Notes under the pieces: model-generated | Databases searched by the model: none | Seen by the model: the letters and a program-made list of their open reading frames with translations, nothing else | Told to the model about the DNA's origin: nothing | Shown: one piece after another, positions 22,211-29,586 of the stretch | How the letters are laid out: every line of letters begins with the position of its first letter | How positions within the stretch are numbered: position 1 is the stretch's first letter | Virus record (IMG/VR): IMGVR_UViG_3300043673_000039 | Location: 1 to 39,768 of that record | DNA: 39,768 nucleotides | Source: a virus | Reading direction: 5' to 3' (one strand) | Made by a program: the position numbers and the translations under genes

Positions 22211-22543
22211 CTACGCCGCGATCGCCTCTTTCGCGCGTTCAAAGTTGAAGTTTGTTGTGACGTGATCGGCCATGGTTTGCGTCGGCGGCAACGCCGAGCC
22301 CGGATCGAGCATCTGCGCGAGAGCGATGAATCCGCCATACCAGGCGATGAAGTCGGCGCGCATAATTTTCGGTGTGGGAGTGATGTTTGGCACGGGCGGC
22401 GTCGCTTTCGAGCCGTCGAGCCCGAGCAGGACGTGATTCGTCCGCGTGAGTTTGTTGGTCAGCGACCCGAAGTAGAGATCGCCGATTTTTTCTTTCGTGA
22501 GTTCAGAGATTTTCGAAGTTGGTGCCGTCGCATTGTGGTCCAT
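22211..22543 (-). CDS. Last late-operon gene, hypothetical
   Basis: 110 residues from the ATG at 22543, preceded by GGGAGG; the longer frame to 22741 is rejected because it runs under the divergent gene. N-terminal helix (SKISELTKEKIGDLYFGSLT), a Pro-rich centre (PPVPNITPTPKI), then DFIAWYGGFIALAQML and a helical end. No family recognised. Position after the lysis genes and just before the terminator suggests a late accessory role. Confidence 0.68.
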   Translation of the reverse strand: MDHNATAPTSKISELTKEKIGDLYFGSLTNKLTRTNHVLLGLDGSKATPPVPNITPTPKIMRADFIAWYGGFIALAQMLDPGSALPPTQTMADHVTTNFNFERAKEAIAA

Positions 22544-22656
22544 CGTAGCGCCTCCCACAGAACTGGATTTTGTTGCCAATGATTCGGATTGTAGGACCGG
22601 GGAGTCAGGAAAGTAATAGCCTTTTCCCGCCCGAGGCCTCACACTCGGAAACATAT

Positions 22657-22673
22657 TTGCCGCTAGCGGCTGA
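22657..22673. repeat. Palindromic 17-mer, copy 2
   Basis: TTGCCGCTAGCGGCTGA, identical to 19199-19215, upstream of the plus-strand gene at 22691, ending 17 bases before its ATG. Confidence 0.75.
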
Positions 22674-22690
22674 AAAATCGGGAGAAAAAA

Positions 22691-23095
22691 ATGGAAATTC
22701 AAACTTGCGTGCGCTGCGGCCGAGGACTGAAGGCTCCGCAAGGCATCAACACCACGGGCGACAAAGCGATCGCCGTTTTTGTTTCCGCACTCACCGTCGG
22801 CATTCGTCCGCGCTTAAAATCGCGCGCACAGCGACAAGTTTTCTGTATGCCGTGCGCCGCTTCGATCGCGCTCGGACCGGCACCCGAAAGTGGTGCGTTC
22901 AATTTCGCGGTCTACGGAATCCTCTGCCACTTGAACAGCATGGGCAGAATCATGGTCGAGTCAGCCTGGGAAGAGACAAACACGCCGCGTCTGCAACTGA
23001 AGCGATTGCCTGGCTCGAAACCAGACACGGCTCCCGATCGGACGCTCGAAGCGCCAGTAACGAAGCAGCCCGAGATACTCCGCGCGGTCAGTTAG
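22691..23095 (+). CDS. Counter-strand zinc-ribbon protein in the late region
   Basis: 134 residues, ATG at 22691 after GGGAG. N-terminal QTCVRCGRGLKAP and later VFCMPCAASIAL form a zinc ribbon split by a hydrophobic GDKAIAVFVSALTVGIRPRL segment. The C-terminal part is mixed, with FNFAVYGILCHLNS. It is transcribed against the late operon, and copies of the GCCGCTAGCGGC palindrome lie on each side, the downstream one starting at the stop codon. This looks like a self-contained accessory cassette (moron). Function unknown. Confidence 0.72.
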   Translation: MEIQTCVRCGRGLKAPQGINTTGDKAIAVFVSALTVGIRPRLKSRAQRQVFCMPCAASIALGPAPESGAFNFAVYGILCHLNSMGRIMVESAWEETNTPRLQLKRLPGSKPDTAPDRTLEAPVTKQPEILRAVS

Positions 23096-23108
23096 CCGCT
23101 AGCGGCTA
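23093..23108. repeat. Palindromic 16-mer, copy 3
   Basis: TAGCCGCTAGCGGCTA, a perfect 16-base palindrome whose first three bases are the stop codon of the plus-strand gene. Confidence 0.75.
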
Positions 23109-23142
23109 CGCTAAATTTTCAGGGGTGAAGCGGGAAGGGAAG

Positions 23143-23553
23143 TTACAGCGCGACTTCGACCGCGTAAGAGTACGTGATCGGAGTCTTCGAGCGAATTTCA
23201 GCGGCCGCGGTTTCGCCAAATTCATCTGCATAAATCTGGCTCCACGATGGGTATTGGCCCTGGCTCGTTTTGGAGAAGTTAAAGGCAGGTGAGCCGCGCT
23301 CTGGCTTCCAGTCGCCCGCAGCGAGACGCGAATTGAATTTCTTTTCGACCTCTCGCGGCGACAACTTCTTCAACTCATCGGCCGATTTAATGCCGAGAAC
23401 TTTTTCCGCGAGACTCAGACGTCGAAAGGCGAGTTCTTTTTCGGCCGCGCTGGCGCGTTTTTTTGCGTCGGCAAATTTGCGCTCCCAATCCGCGAGCTCC
23501 AGGAGTTCGAGGTTCGAGACGAGTGCGGTGTCTTTGGCGGCGGCGGTGGCCAT
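23143..23553 (-). CDS. Hypothetical late protein with coiled coil
   Basis: 136 residues. N-terminal coiled coil (LELLELADWERKFADAKKRA, SAAEKELAFRRLSLAEKVLG) and a C-terminal ordered part with WKPERGSPAFNFSKTSQGQY and a YADEFGETAAAE helix. No Cys and no membrane segment. It lies between the holin and the end of the late operon. Not recognised; could be a late regulator or virion component. Confidence 0.68.
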   Translation of the reverse strand: MATAAAKDTALVSNLELLELADWERKFADAKKRASAAEKELAFRRLSLAEKVLGIKSADELKKLSPREVEKKFNSRLAAGDWKPERGSPAFNFSKTSQGQYPSWSQIYADEFGETAAAEIRSKTPITYSYAVEVAL

Positions 23554-23622
23554 CGCTCACAATCTTCCGCGCCCCTCCATTCGGAAAACAAGCGCAAACC
23601 GGACAGGGAAGGTACGAAAGTA

Positions 23623-24174
23623 CTAGGGTTTGCTGCTGGCGATCGCGGAGAGCGTCTTCGTCTTATCGTCTGATCCGGCCGAACTCCCGAAGTAGTACGA
23701 GAGCACCAGGATCAGCGCGGAGTCGAGCGTGCCGAGGATCCGGCCGATCAACTCTCCGGAAGCGTTCGCGGGCGAGCCGTGCATGAAATAAAAGCCCTCG
23801 CCGCCGAAGCACAAAATCACGACGATGAAGGCGAGGATTCTCGGCGTCCAGTCTTTGACCTGGATCTCCCGGTTGCGCGCGCTGTCCCGGTCCTTCTCCG
23901 CGATCTGCTCGATCTCTTCCGAGTGCTGATAGCCGAGTTGCTGCATCTGCACCTGGAAATCCTGCTCGGCTTTGAGCAGGGCGGCGCGTTGCGTTGGATC
24001 CGCGAAGGCGAGTGCGATCGCGTTCGAAATGGAATCGCCATTGTTCGCTGGAGTCTTCGTGAGCCCGAGCGCGTTGCCGACGAGCGAAGCGGCCATGGTG
24101 CCGAGCGGACCGCCGAGAGATGCGGCCGCAGAAATAAACGGGAAGGACTTTTTTAGAACGTCAGTGAATGCCAT
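23623..24174 (-). CDS. Holin, 3TM family-like
   Basis: 183 residues. N-terminal hydrophobic, glycine-rich helix region (SAAASLGGPLGTMAASLVGN), a central charged helix with EKDRDSARNREIQVKDWTPR, then two membrane helices (ILAFIVVILCFGGEGFYF and LDSALILVLSYYFGSSAG). The KDW-TPR entry into the membrane pair and the C-terminal YYFGSS are what I recall of GTA/3TM-type holins. Holins gather in the inner membrane and open it at lysis time. Small membrane genes lie beside it and a DUF5675-like gene is nearby, as in a lysis module. Confidence 0.75.
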   Translation of the reverse strand: MAFTDVLKKSFPFISAAASLGGPLGTMAASLVGNALGLTKTPANNGDSISNAIALAFADPTQRAALLKAEQDFQVQMQQLGYQHSEEIEQIAEKDRDSARNREIQVKDWTPRILAFIVVILCFGGEGFYFMHGSPANASGELIGRILGTLDSALILVLSYYFGSSAGSDDKTKTLSAIASSKP

Positions 24175-24177
24175 GAA

Positions 24178-24264
24178 TCACCCCAAAGCGAAATAGAGAA
24201 CGAGCGCGATCGCGCAGACCTCAAACGCGCCAATCACGCCCAACACAAATGTTTCCTCGCGCAA
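24178..24264 (-). CDS. Possible 28-residue membrane peptide
   Basis: TTG start at 24264, one base after the stop of the gene upstream. The product is LREETFVLGVIGAFEVCAIA plus LVLYFALG, a single membrane helix with a charged N-terminus. It exactly fills the gap before the holin. No strong ribosome site. It could tune the holin, as antiholin peptides do, or be a chance ORF. Confidence 0.4.
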   Translation of the reverse strand: MREETFVLGVIGAFEVCAIALVLYFALG

Positions 24265-24265
24265 C

Positions 24266-24454
24266 TTAGAGCGCTTTCTTGACCCCGGCCGCTACGTTCT
24301 CGACCTGTCGCATGGTTGCGCCGGCGAAGGCTTCGCCCTTTTTGTATTCCGTGACCGTTAGCGTGACGACCTTCGCCGCGAAGCGGGAGAGGAAGAATGC
24401 GCCCGCAACCAAACCGAGCGCCGCGCCTGATACGAATCCATAAGCGAATTGCAT
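24266..24454 (-). CDS. Small membrane protein of the lysis module
   Basis: 62 residues. N-terminal membrane helix (AYGFVSGAALGLVAGAFFLS) and then a cytoplasmic or periplasmic amphipathic tail (TEYKKGEAFAGATMRQVENV). AAGGAG lies before the ATG at 24454. Near the holin, a second holin or spanin-like role is plausible; no family signature is clear. Confidence 0.65.
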   Translation of the reverse strand: MQFAYGFVSGAALGLVAGAFFLSRFAAKVVTLTVTEYKKGEAFAGATMRQVENVAAGVKKAL

Positions 24455-24478
24455 GTGAGTGTTCTCCTTGAAAAAGTT

Positions 24479-24910
24479 CTAGACCGAATCGCCGCTCACG
24501 TCTGGGAACGGCAAAACTGGATCGACATAGGTGATCTGCTGCGGACCGGCGTTGCAGGCCTCTAAGATCACCTTGAAGAGCTTTTCGAACTCATCGCGGC
24601 TGTGGCCGACGAAATCGTTTTCGTGAATCGAGCCAACGAGGGTGCAGCCTTCGGTGTCTCTTGGAAAATTCCCCCAGTGGATGAGCACGCCTTCGAAGTC
24701 CGGCACGTCCTCGACATGCGGCATCAGGCGCGCAAATCGCGGGGAAAAACGGATAGTGAGCCGGTAAGTTCCGGCCGGGATCGCGCGCGGCTTCGAGCCG
24801 TCCGTCTTTTTCGGCGGTTCGAGCGTGTAGCACTCGAACTTTCCGTCGAGCAGAAGCTCGCCCGTGACGGACTGAGGATCAGTCCAGCGTCGCCGCACTA
24901 GGAAATTCAT
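24479..24910 (-). CDS. DUF5675-like protein, likely lysis-associated
   Basis: 143 residues from the ATG at 24910 (MNFLVRRRWTDPQSVTGELL); an upstream start to 24961 would overlap the preceding gene. Conserved blocks: CYTLEPP, IPAGTYRLTIRFSPRF, then VPDFEGVLIHWGNFPRD followed by TEGCTLVG. These match the DUF5675 pattern 'IPaGtY ... VpGF.gIlIH.GN...dTeGCilvG', and the His and Cys of IHWGN and EGC recall L,D-transpeptidase-type active sites (inference). Adjacent membrane and holin genes suggest a cell-wall role, but biochemical proof for this family is not known to me. Confidence 0.72.
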   Translation of the reverse strand: MNFLVRRRWTDPQSVTGELLLDGKFECYTLEPPKKTDGSKPRAIPAGTYRLTIRFSPRFARLMPHVEDVPDFEGVLIHWGNFPRDTEGCTLVGSIHENDFVGHSRDEFEKLFKVILEACNAGPQQITYVDPVLPFPDVSGDSV

Positions 24911-24950
24911 TAGATAAAATCTGGAGTTAGTAAGTTGGGGAAGGGAACGG

Positions 24951-27431
24951 CTAGTCCTCAATCGTATATTGCGGGCAAGTCTGCCCGGTCGTCGAAGTCA
25001 ATGCGATTGTAAAGCTCACTCCCGGCGATACGGCCGAGATTGTGGGCATCGTCGTCGTCAAGGGCGCAACGCACGTCGGCGTGCTCGGCAGATCGGATGC
25101 GAACGTGAGCCAGGTCAAACCAATCCGGCTGTGCGAAGTGACGGCTGTCGTGTTGACGGTGTAAGTCGCAGTCGTCGTCGGAATGACGACGGCTCCCGCT
25201 GCCGCCGATCCGCACGCGGCCGGCGAGGCCGAATTCACCGCGCAGTTTGTGTTGGTCGAGTAAGTGAATGCGCCGACTGATCCTGTCTGATCGACGGTCG
25301 GAGCCGTGGCGCCGTTTCCAGCGAGGCCATTGTCGACGAAGGCGGTGTTGAACGGGAATGGGATGTTGCCGATCAACCCTAGCGTCGCTGGCGTTCCGCC
25401 GGAAACCGTGCGATAGATGTTGATGCTATAGATTTCCTTTTGGTTCGGGAAACTGGCGCAGCAACCCATCGTGTTGAAGTTCGTTCCGTTGAGAGTTGGA
25501 GCCCCGACCGCGGTTGTGAATGTTCCGCTGTGCGGCGCTTCCCGTCCGTTTCTATCGACGGCCACCGCCACATAACTCCAGGTGTTCGTGCAACTGCCGG
25601 TGCAGGTAATCGATACCAGAGTCGGCGCTCCAATCGTGCCGAACTGGTTAGCTGCGGAGACGCTGCCGGTGAAGCCCTGCGGAGCAACGATCGGGCCGCC
25701 AAAATAATTCTGCCCCGACCCGACGGCTCCGCTCTTGCTGTAAAAGTTGTAATCTGCCGTGTTCGAGCCGAAGTCCTCGGAAAAGAACCCGTAATTGGCA
25801 TTGGCGAAGCGGGTGATGGCTCCAGTAGGGGCTAAGGCGTAAAGACCTGCCGCCGCTGAATCCGTCGAGCCGCCATTGACGCCTGCGTCCCCAAGCACTC
25901 CTGCGAAGCAGACCGACTGGTTGGCAGCGGTACAGTTACCACCCGTCGCGGTTGAACTTGAGTTTGCTGACGTCCCTATAACTCCGGTGTAATGAACGCC
26001 CGAGCTAAAAGTTGTCGTGGCTACATTTGTCCGTTCTCCAAACCCGCTTACTCCGGCAATAGCGCCAGCGCCGCCATTGCCGGCAGGTCCGGTGCGTCGA
26101 TCCGCGAATGTTCCGCGCAGCGAAGAAGGCGGCTCGATCTGGTTCAGAACGGCTGTCCCGTAAAGATCGGTTTCGGAATACAAACCCAGCCATGGGTTCG
26201 AGTAGGTCGTGCTATCCGTGCCGTTTGGATTGTTCTCAATCTGCACTTGCATGGGGACGGTGAAGGGCGAGACCACGCGATGAAAAACGACGAGTGCGCC
26301 GTTCGCCCCAAAGTCCGGCGCGACGCCGGAGGAATTGAAAATGACGGGCCGGCAGAACTCGATGAATCCCTTGTAGCCGACGTTGTTAAATGTCGTGGTC
26401 GTATCGAGACCGGCGCCGGTGTGAAAATTTCCGGCGGTGTCTTGCTGGAAGGCGAACGGATTTACACCCGTGGGACACTCGCTCGCCTGAAGATTCGGTG
26501 GATTGACCGGGATGGTCGTATTCGTCGAAGGCGGCACGGCTCCGGTGCCCGACGTGCCGATGACGCAATTTGTGGTGATGGCGACGCAGGCCGCGAGAGC
26601 GGTTTGCTGCTTTTCAGTTCCGGCAGCGCCATTCGCGGAATAGACGGTATAAGTTTGTCCCGCCGTTAAGGTTGGTGCCGTGACCGTAACTGAACAAGCA
26701 GAGCCGGAAGCGCAATTGTTGCCGCTATTCAGGTTGAAAACTTTTTCGAGTGATGGCAGCGAGCTCCCCAATGCGTTATTGATGGTGATCTGAACGTATT
26801 CGATAGTTCCTGTGGTCAGCGTGCCTCCGGTCAGAGCCCCGGTCAGTACGGGTTGCGGCGCGAAGAGTCCAGCCCCGCCGGGAGAGAGCCAACTCGTGGT
26901 ATTGGTGACCTGGCCGGAGCCCGATGGAGTGAGACTCGCATCGCCAGAACTATTCGAACCAACGGCCATCGCCGCGCCCACGTTGGTGCTCGATGTAAGC
27001 GCGGAGAATGCATTCGACCCTGTTCCCCCTGCCGCTCCGGAGCCTGCCGGAGCCTGGCTGAGATTCAGCCAGACGTTGGCCGTGCCGCTCGTTACCGTGT
27101 TGCCGCAAATGAGCAGATTCGAGTAGCCGGCGACGAGGGTGAAGTACGCGCCATTGGCGGTGATAGTCGCTTGCGCGGTCGTCGAAGTCGAAGGCGTCAC
27201 CTGGACGTTGAAGGCAGCCTGCCCCTGAATCGCGGCTTGCGGCTGCAGCGTGCCGGACCAGGTGCCGGTCACTTGAATGCCGACAACCGACGAAAACAGA
27301 GAAACGCCGATCGGGGCGCACTGGTTAGAGGTGATTGCGAACGGCCCGACCGTCTGCGCAAAAATCGGCAGCGAGCAGAAAACGAGCAGGCAAAGGCCAG
27401 CGGCGGAGAAAAAACGGAAAGTTTTCATCAT
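24951..27431 (-). CDS. Large secreted-type tail appendage protein
   Basis: 826 residues from the ATG at 27431. Sec signal peptide (MKTFRFFSAAGLCLLVFCSL, cleavage near FAQ), then a domain paralogous to the whole product of the next gene: VTGTWSGTLQPQA and TTAQATITANGAYF. The remainder is Thr/Ser/Gly/Asn-rich and beta-strand rich, with GVIGTSANSSST-like repeats, typical of fibres or spikes. A middle unit around residues 360-640 has FRAGFY-like beta-helix spacing without a clear catalytic motif. It lies downstream of the ejection proteins, where P22 carries its tailspike. A signal peptide on a virion fibre is unusual. Confidence 0.7.
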   Translation of the reverse strand: MMKTFRFFSAAGLCLLVFCSLPIFAQTVGPFAITSNQCAPIGVSLFSSVVGIQVTGTWSGTLQPQAAIQGQAAFNVQVTPSTSTTAQATITANGAYFTLVAGYSNLLICGNTVTSGTANVWLNLSQAPAGSGAAGGTGSNAFSALTSSTNVGAAMAVGSNSSGDASLTPSGSGQVTNTTSWLSPGGAGLFAPQPVLTGALTGGTLTTGTIEYVQITINNALGSSLPSLEKVFNLNSGNNCASGSACSVTVTAPTLTAGQTYTVYSANGAAGTEKQQTALAACVAITTNCVIGTSGTGAVPPSTNTTIPVNPPNLQASECPTGVNPFAFQQDTAGNFHTGAGLDTTTTFNNVGYKGFIEFCRPVIFNSSGVAPDFGANGALVVFHRVVSPFTVPMQVQIENNPNGTDSTTYSNPWLGLYSETDLYGTAVLNQIEPPSSLRGTFADRRTGPAGNGGAGAIAGVSGFGERTNVATTTFSSGVHYTGVIGTSANSSSTATGGNCTAANQSVCFAGVLGDAGVNGGSTDSAAAGLYALAPTGAITRFANANYGFFSEDFGSNTADYNFYSKSGAVGSGQNYFGGPIVAPQGFTGSVSAANQFGTIGAPTLVSITCTGSCTNTWSYVAVAVDRNGREAPHSGTFTTAVGAPTLNGTNFNTMGCCASFPNQKEIYSINIYRTVSGGTPATLGLIGNIPFPFNTAFVDNGLAGNGATAPTVDQTGSVGAFTYSTNTNCAVNSASPAACGSAAAGAVVIPTTTATYTVNTTAVTSHSRIGLTWLTFASDLPSTPTCVAPLTTTMPTISAVSPGVSFTIALTSTTGQTCPQYTIED

Positions 27432-27463
27432 GGGGATGTGGGATCGAATTCGGAAAAAGGAAG

Positions 27464-27844
27464 TTAGTGTCCTGCGGTCGAGATATTCAGATACACCGAG
27501 GCGGTGCCGGTGATGGTGTTGCCACAAAGAAGAAACGTCGAATAGCCGGAGACCCCGGTGAAGTACGCCCCATTGGCCGTGATGGTCGCTTGCGCGGTGG
27601 TCGAGTTCGCGGGGGTGGCCTGCGCATTCACGGCCGGCTGTTCGGCGACCGACACTTGTGGTTGAATCGTCCCGGACCAGCTGCCCGTGACCTGATAGGT
27701 TGCCGTGCCGCGCTGCGTGACGCGGACAGCGGCGCATTGCGTGCCGGTGAGTGAGTAAGGGCCGAAAGACTGGCCGTGCGCGAACATGGCGCAGGCGAGC
27801 AAAATCAAACCGAAGACAAGAGCGTGACGCGCGGAGTTTTTCAT
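27464..27844 (-). CDS. Small secreted-type beta protein, paralogue of the neighbouring N-terminal domain
   Basis: 126 residues. Sec signal (ALVFGLILLACAMFAHGQ), then one beta-sandwich-like domain: VTGSWSGTIQPQVSV, TTAQATITANGAYFTGVSGY and LLCGNTITGTASVYLNIS. More than half of it is identical to the N-terminal domain of the 24951-27431 product by eye, so the pair arose by tandem duplication. The two conserved Cys may form a disulphide outside the cytoplasm. Likely an adhesin or appendage module. Confidence 0.7.
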   Translation of the reverse strand: MKNSARHALVFGLILLACAMFAHGQSFGPYSLTGTQCAAVRVTQRGTATYQVTGSWSGTIQPQVSVAEQPAVNAQATPANSTTAQATITANGAYFTGVSGYSTFLLCGNTITGTASVYLNISTAGH

Positions 27845-27851
27845 ATAGTTT

Positions 27852-29363
27852 CTAGTTACTCAAAACTGGAGTGACGGCGAGGAAGGTCGCTTCGGCCGGG
27901 GTGAAAGTAAAGAGGCCGCTATTCACGGTGACGGTCTGGCCGGCGTTGCACTGGATCTGCAAAGTGAATGTTGCGGTCGCGCCGGCGGCGTAGGTTGCGC
28001 TCGAAACTTCCGAACTGGTAAGCGCTGAGAAGCCGCTTCCGTTGCCGTCGAGGCCGCTGAGAGCAAAAGCTCGGCTATTGGTTGTGTCGATCGCTTCCGC
28101 CGCGCACGCATTGTTGCCGGCCGTCATCCATGCGCTGTAGCGGACGTCGGCGCGATAGGTGCCAGTTCCGGACGGGAAAGAAACGCTTTCGGTTAGGACG
28201 ATGGTCTGCGTGTTCGCGACGAGAACAACCGGAGATCCGAGATTGACGCGCTGCGGCGCAAATACCGGACCCGATCCTGAGCAACTGGTGGTAGCGCCGC
28301 CATTTGCATCGGTACAGAGTGGCGAACCCGTTCCGGTCACAGTGCTCGACGATAAAATCTTTACGTCCGGCGAGCCTTGCACGGAGGTCTGCGCCACAGA
28401 TCCGTTGACGGCGATGGAAGTGAATTTTCCGCTGTTGGGAGTGGTTGAGCCGATCGTGCCAGGCGCTTCCCAGGTACCGCCTTCGAGTTGACTGGCGTTG
28501 AGATTCGCAACCTGCGTGGTGGAAGCGACGACGAGCGGTGGCTGGCCGGTCGCGATATTCGAAATGAGTTGCGTTCCGGTAATCGTGCCGCTGGCGATCA
28601 AACTTCCGACCGATACCGCGGGACCGGTGCCGGTGACGCCTGGCCCGAGCGCGATCGCATTCGTTCCGTTCCAGTAAAAGAATTGGCTTGTGACCTGGTT
28701 CGCGGCGGTGCCGATCGGAGCTCCGCCGATCAGGTTCGCTGGCCAGGTGAAGGTGTGGCCCCCAGCGGAGTCCTGCGTGATTTGAAACGCGATCCACGCC
28801 GGCGGGATGATTCCGACAGCCGTCATCGGCTGCGCGACGGCGTTTCCGGTGAGCGTTATCTCGAAGAGTTGGTTTTCGGCCTGAACTGGAAAGACAGGCG
28901 TAGCGCTGTAAGTGACGAGCGTGGTGAGGATCGTGAGACCGCCGCCGATTCCGTCGATTGTGTACTGCGTCGTTCCGAGAGCGCAGTTCGTGCCACCGGC
29001 AGAGACAGCTTTTAGCGAGTAGGCCTGGCCCGCCTGGATCCAGACGCCGCTCGATCCCGTTCCGGTGAAGCCGCCTATCGTGAGGATGACGGGGTTGGTG
29101 TTTTGCACTGTGCCGGTGTAATCGGTATAAGTTGCAAGGGCGGTGGTGGTGCCGGAGATATAGCTGAAGAGGCAGCCGAAGGCGAGCGGGCGCCCGGAAT
29201 TGTCGAAATATTGCGGTTTCGGGACCGGCGCGAGCACCACGGGAACGGCCGTTGCACCGGCAAAACCCGAAGAAACCGCGAGTAATAGGGCAAGTAACAG
29301 GAACTTAGTAACTGATCGTAAGTGCCATTGTTGCGGGTTCGCAAGCGAATTAAGCTTTGTCAT
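27852..29363 (-). CDS. Tail fibre/spike with P22-tailspike-type head-binding domain and signal-like N-terminus
   Basis: 503 residues from the ATG at 29363. After a hydrophobic stretch (FLLLALLLAVSSGFAGATA) comes VPKPQYFDNSGRPLAFGCLF, then SGTTTALATYTDYTGT and GVWIQAGQAYSLKAVSAG. That is the 'yFdn.GkPLa.G.lytY.aGTt..~aTYtD..g ... i.l..G.sY' pattern of tailspike head-binding domains. The middle is Gly/Ser/Thr-rich; the C-terminus (~390-503) resembles a compact beta fold with TLQIQCNAGQTVTV. It probably binds the neck and carries the receptor domain. Confidence 0.75.
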   Translation of the reverse strand: MTKLNSLANPQQWHLRSVTKFLLLALLLAVSSGFAGATAVPVVLAPVPKPQYFDNSGRPLAFGCLFSYISGTTTALATYTDYTGTVQNTNPVILTIGGFTGTGSSGVWIQAGQAYSLKAVSAGGTNCALGTTQYTIDGIGGGLTILTTLVTYSATPVFPVQAENQLFEITLTGNAVAQPMTAVGIIPPAWIAFQITQDSAGGHTFTWPANLIGGAPIGTAANQVTSQFFYWNGTNAIALGPGVTGTGPAVSVGSLIASGTITGTQLISNIATGQPPLVVASTTQVANLNASQLEGGTWEAPGTIGSTTPNSGKFTSIAVNGSVAQTSVQGSPDVKILSSSTVTGTGSPLCTDANGGATTSCSGSGPVFAPQRVNLGSPVVLVANTQTIVLTESVSFPSGTGTYRADVRYSAWMTAGNNACAAEAIDTTNSRAFALSGLDGNGSGFSALTSSEVSSATYAAGATATFTLQIQCNAGQTVTVNSGLFTFTPAEATFLAVTPVLSN

Positions 29364-29364
29364 A

Positions 29365-29586
29365 ATGAGTCCGGATTCGATCGAGTACGAGCTGGTGAAT
29401 TTTGAATCACGCGAGATCTGGAAGTGCCTGGGCAAGTGTGGGCGCTTTCGTCATCGCGCCGCCCGGCCGGGGATCCTGCCCGCGGTGTGCTGCAGCCAGC
29501 CGGCGCGCCTCTTCGATCGATACGAGCAACCGACGATCGTCAACATTTCGGAGCCCATCATCTCTACTGCATCCGCCGGACAATAA
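29365..29586 (+). CDS. Possible small counter-strand Cys protein
   Basis: 73 residues from the ATG at 29365: MSPDSIEYELVNFESREIWK, then CLGKCGRFRHR and VCCSQPARLFDRYE. It just fills the gap between two minus-strand genes and overlaps the upstream gene's end by 23 bases. Its start is one base from the divergent spike start, leaving no room for separate ribosome sites. Composition is protein-like, but no upstream signal supports it. Confidence 0.35.
   Translation: MSPDSIEYELVNFESREIWKCLGKCGRFRHRAARPGILPAVCCSQPARLFDRYEQPTIVNISEPIISTASAGQ

Noticed and set aside
21999-22265. 88-codon plus-strand ORF at the end of the control region
   Set aside because: Reads through the late terminator and into the antisense of the 22211-22543 gene; composition is that of non-coding DNA.
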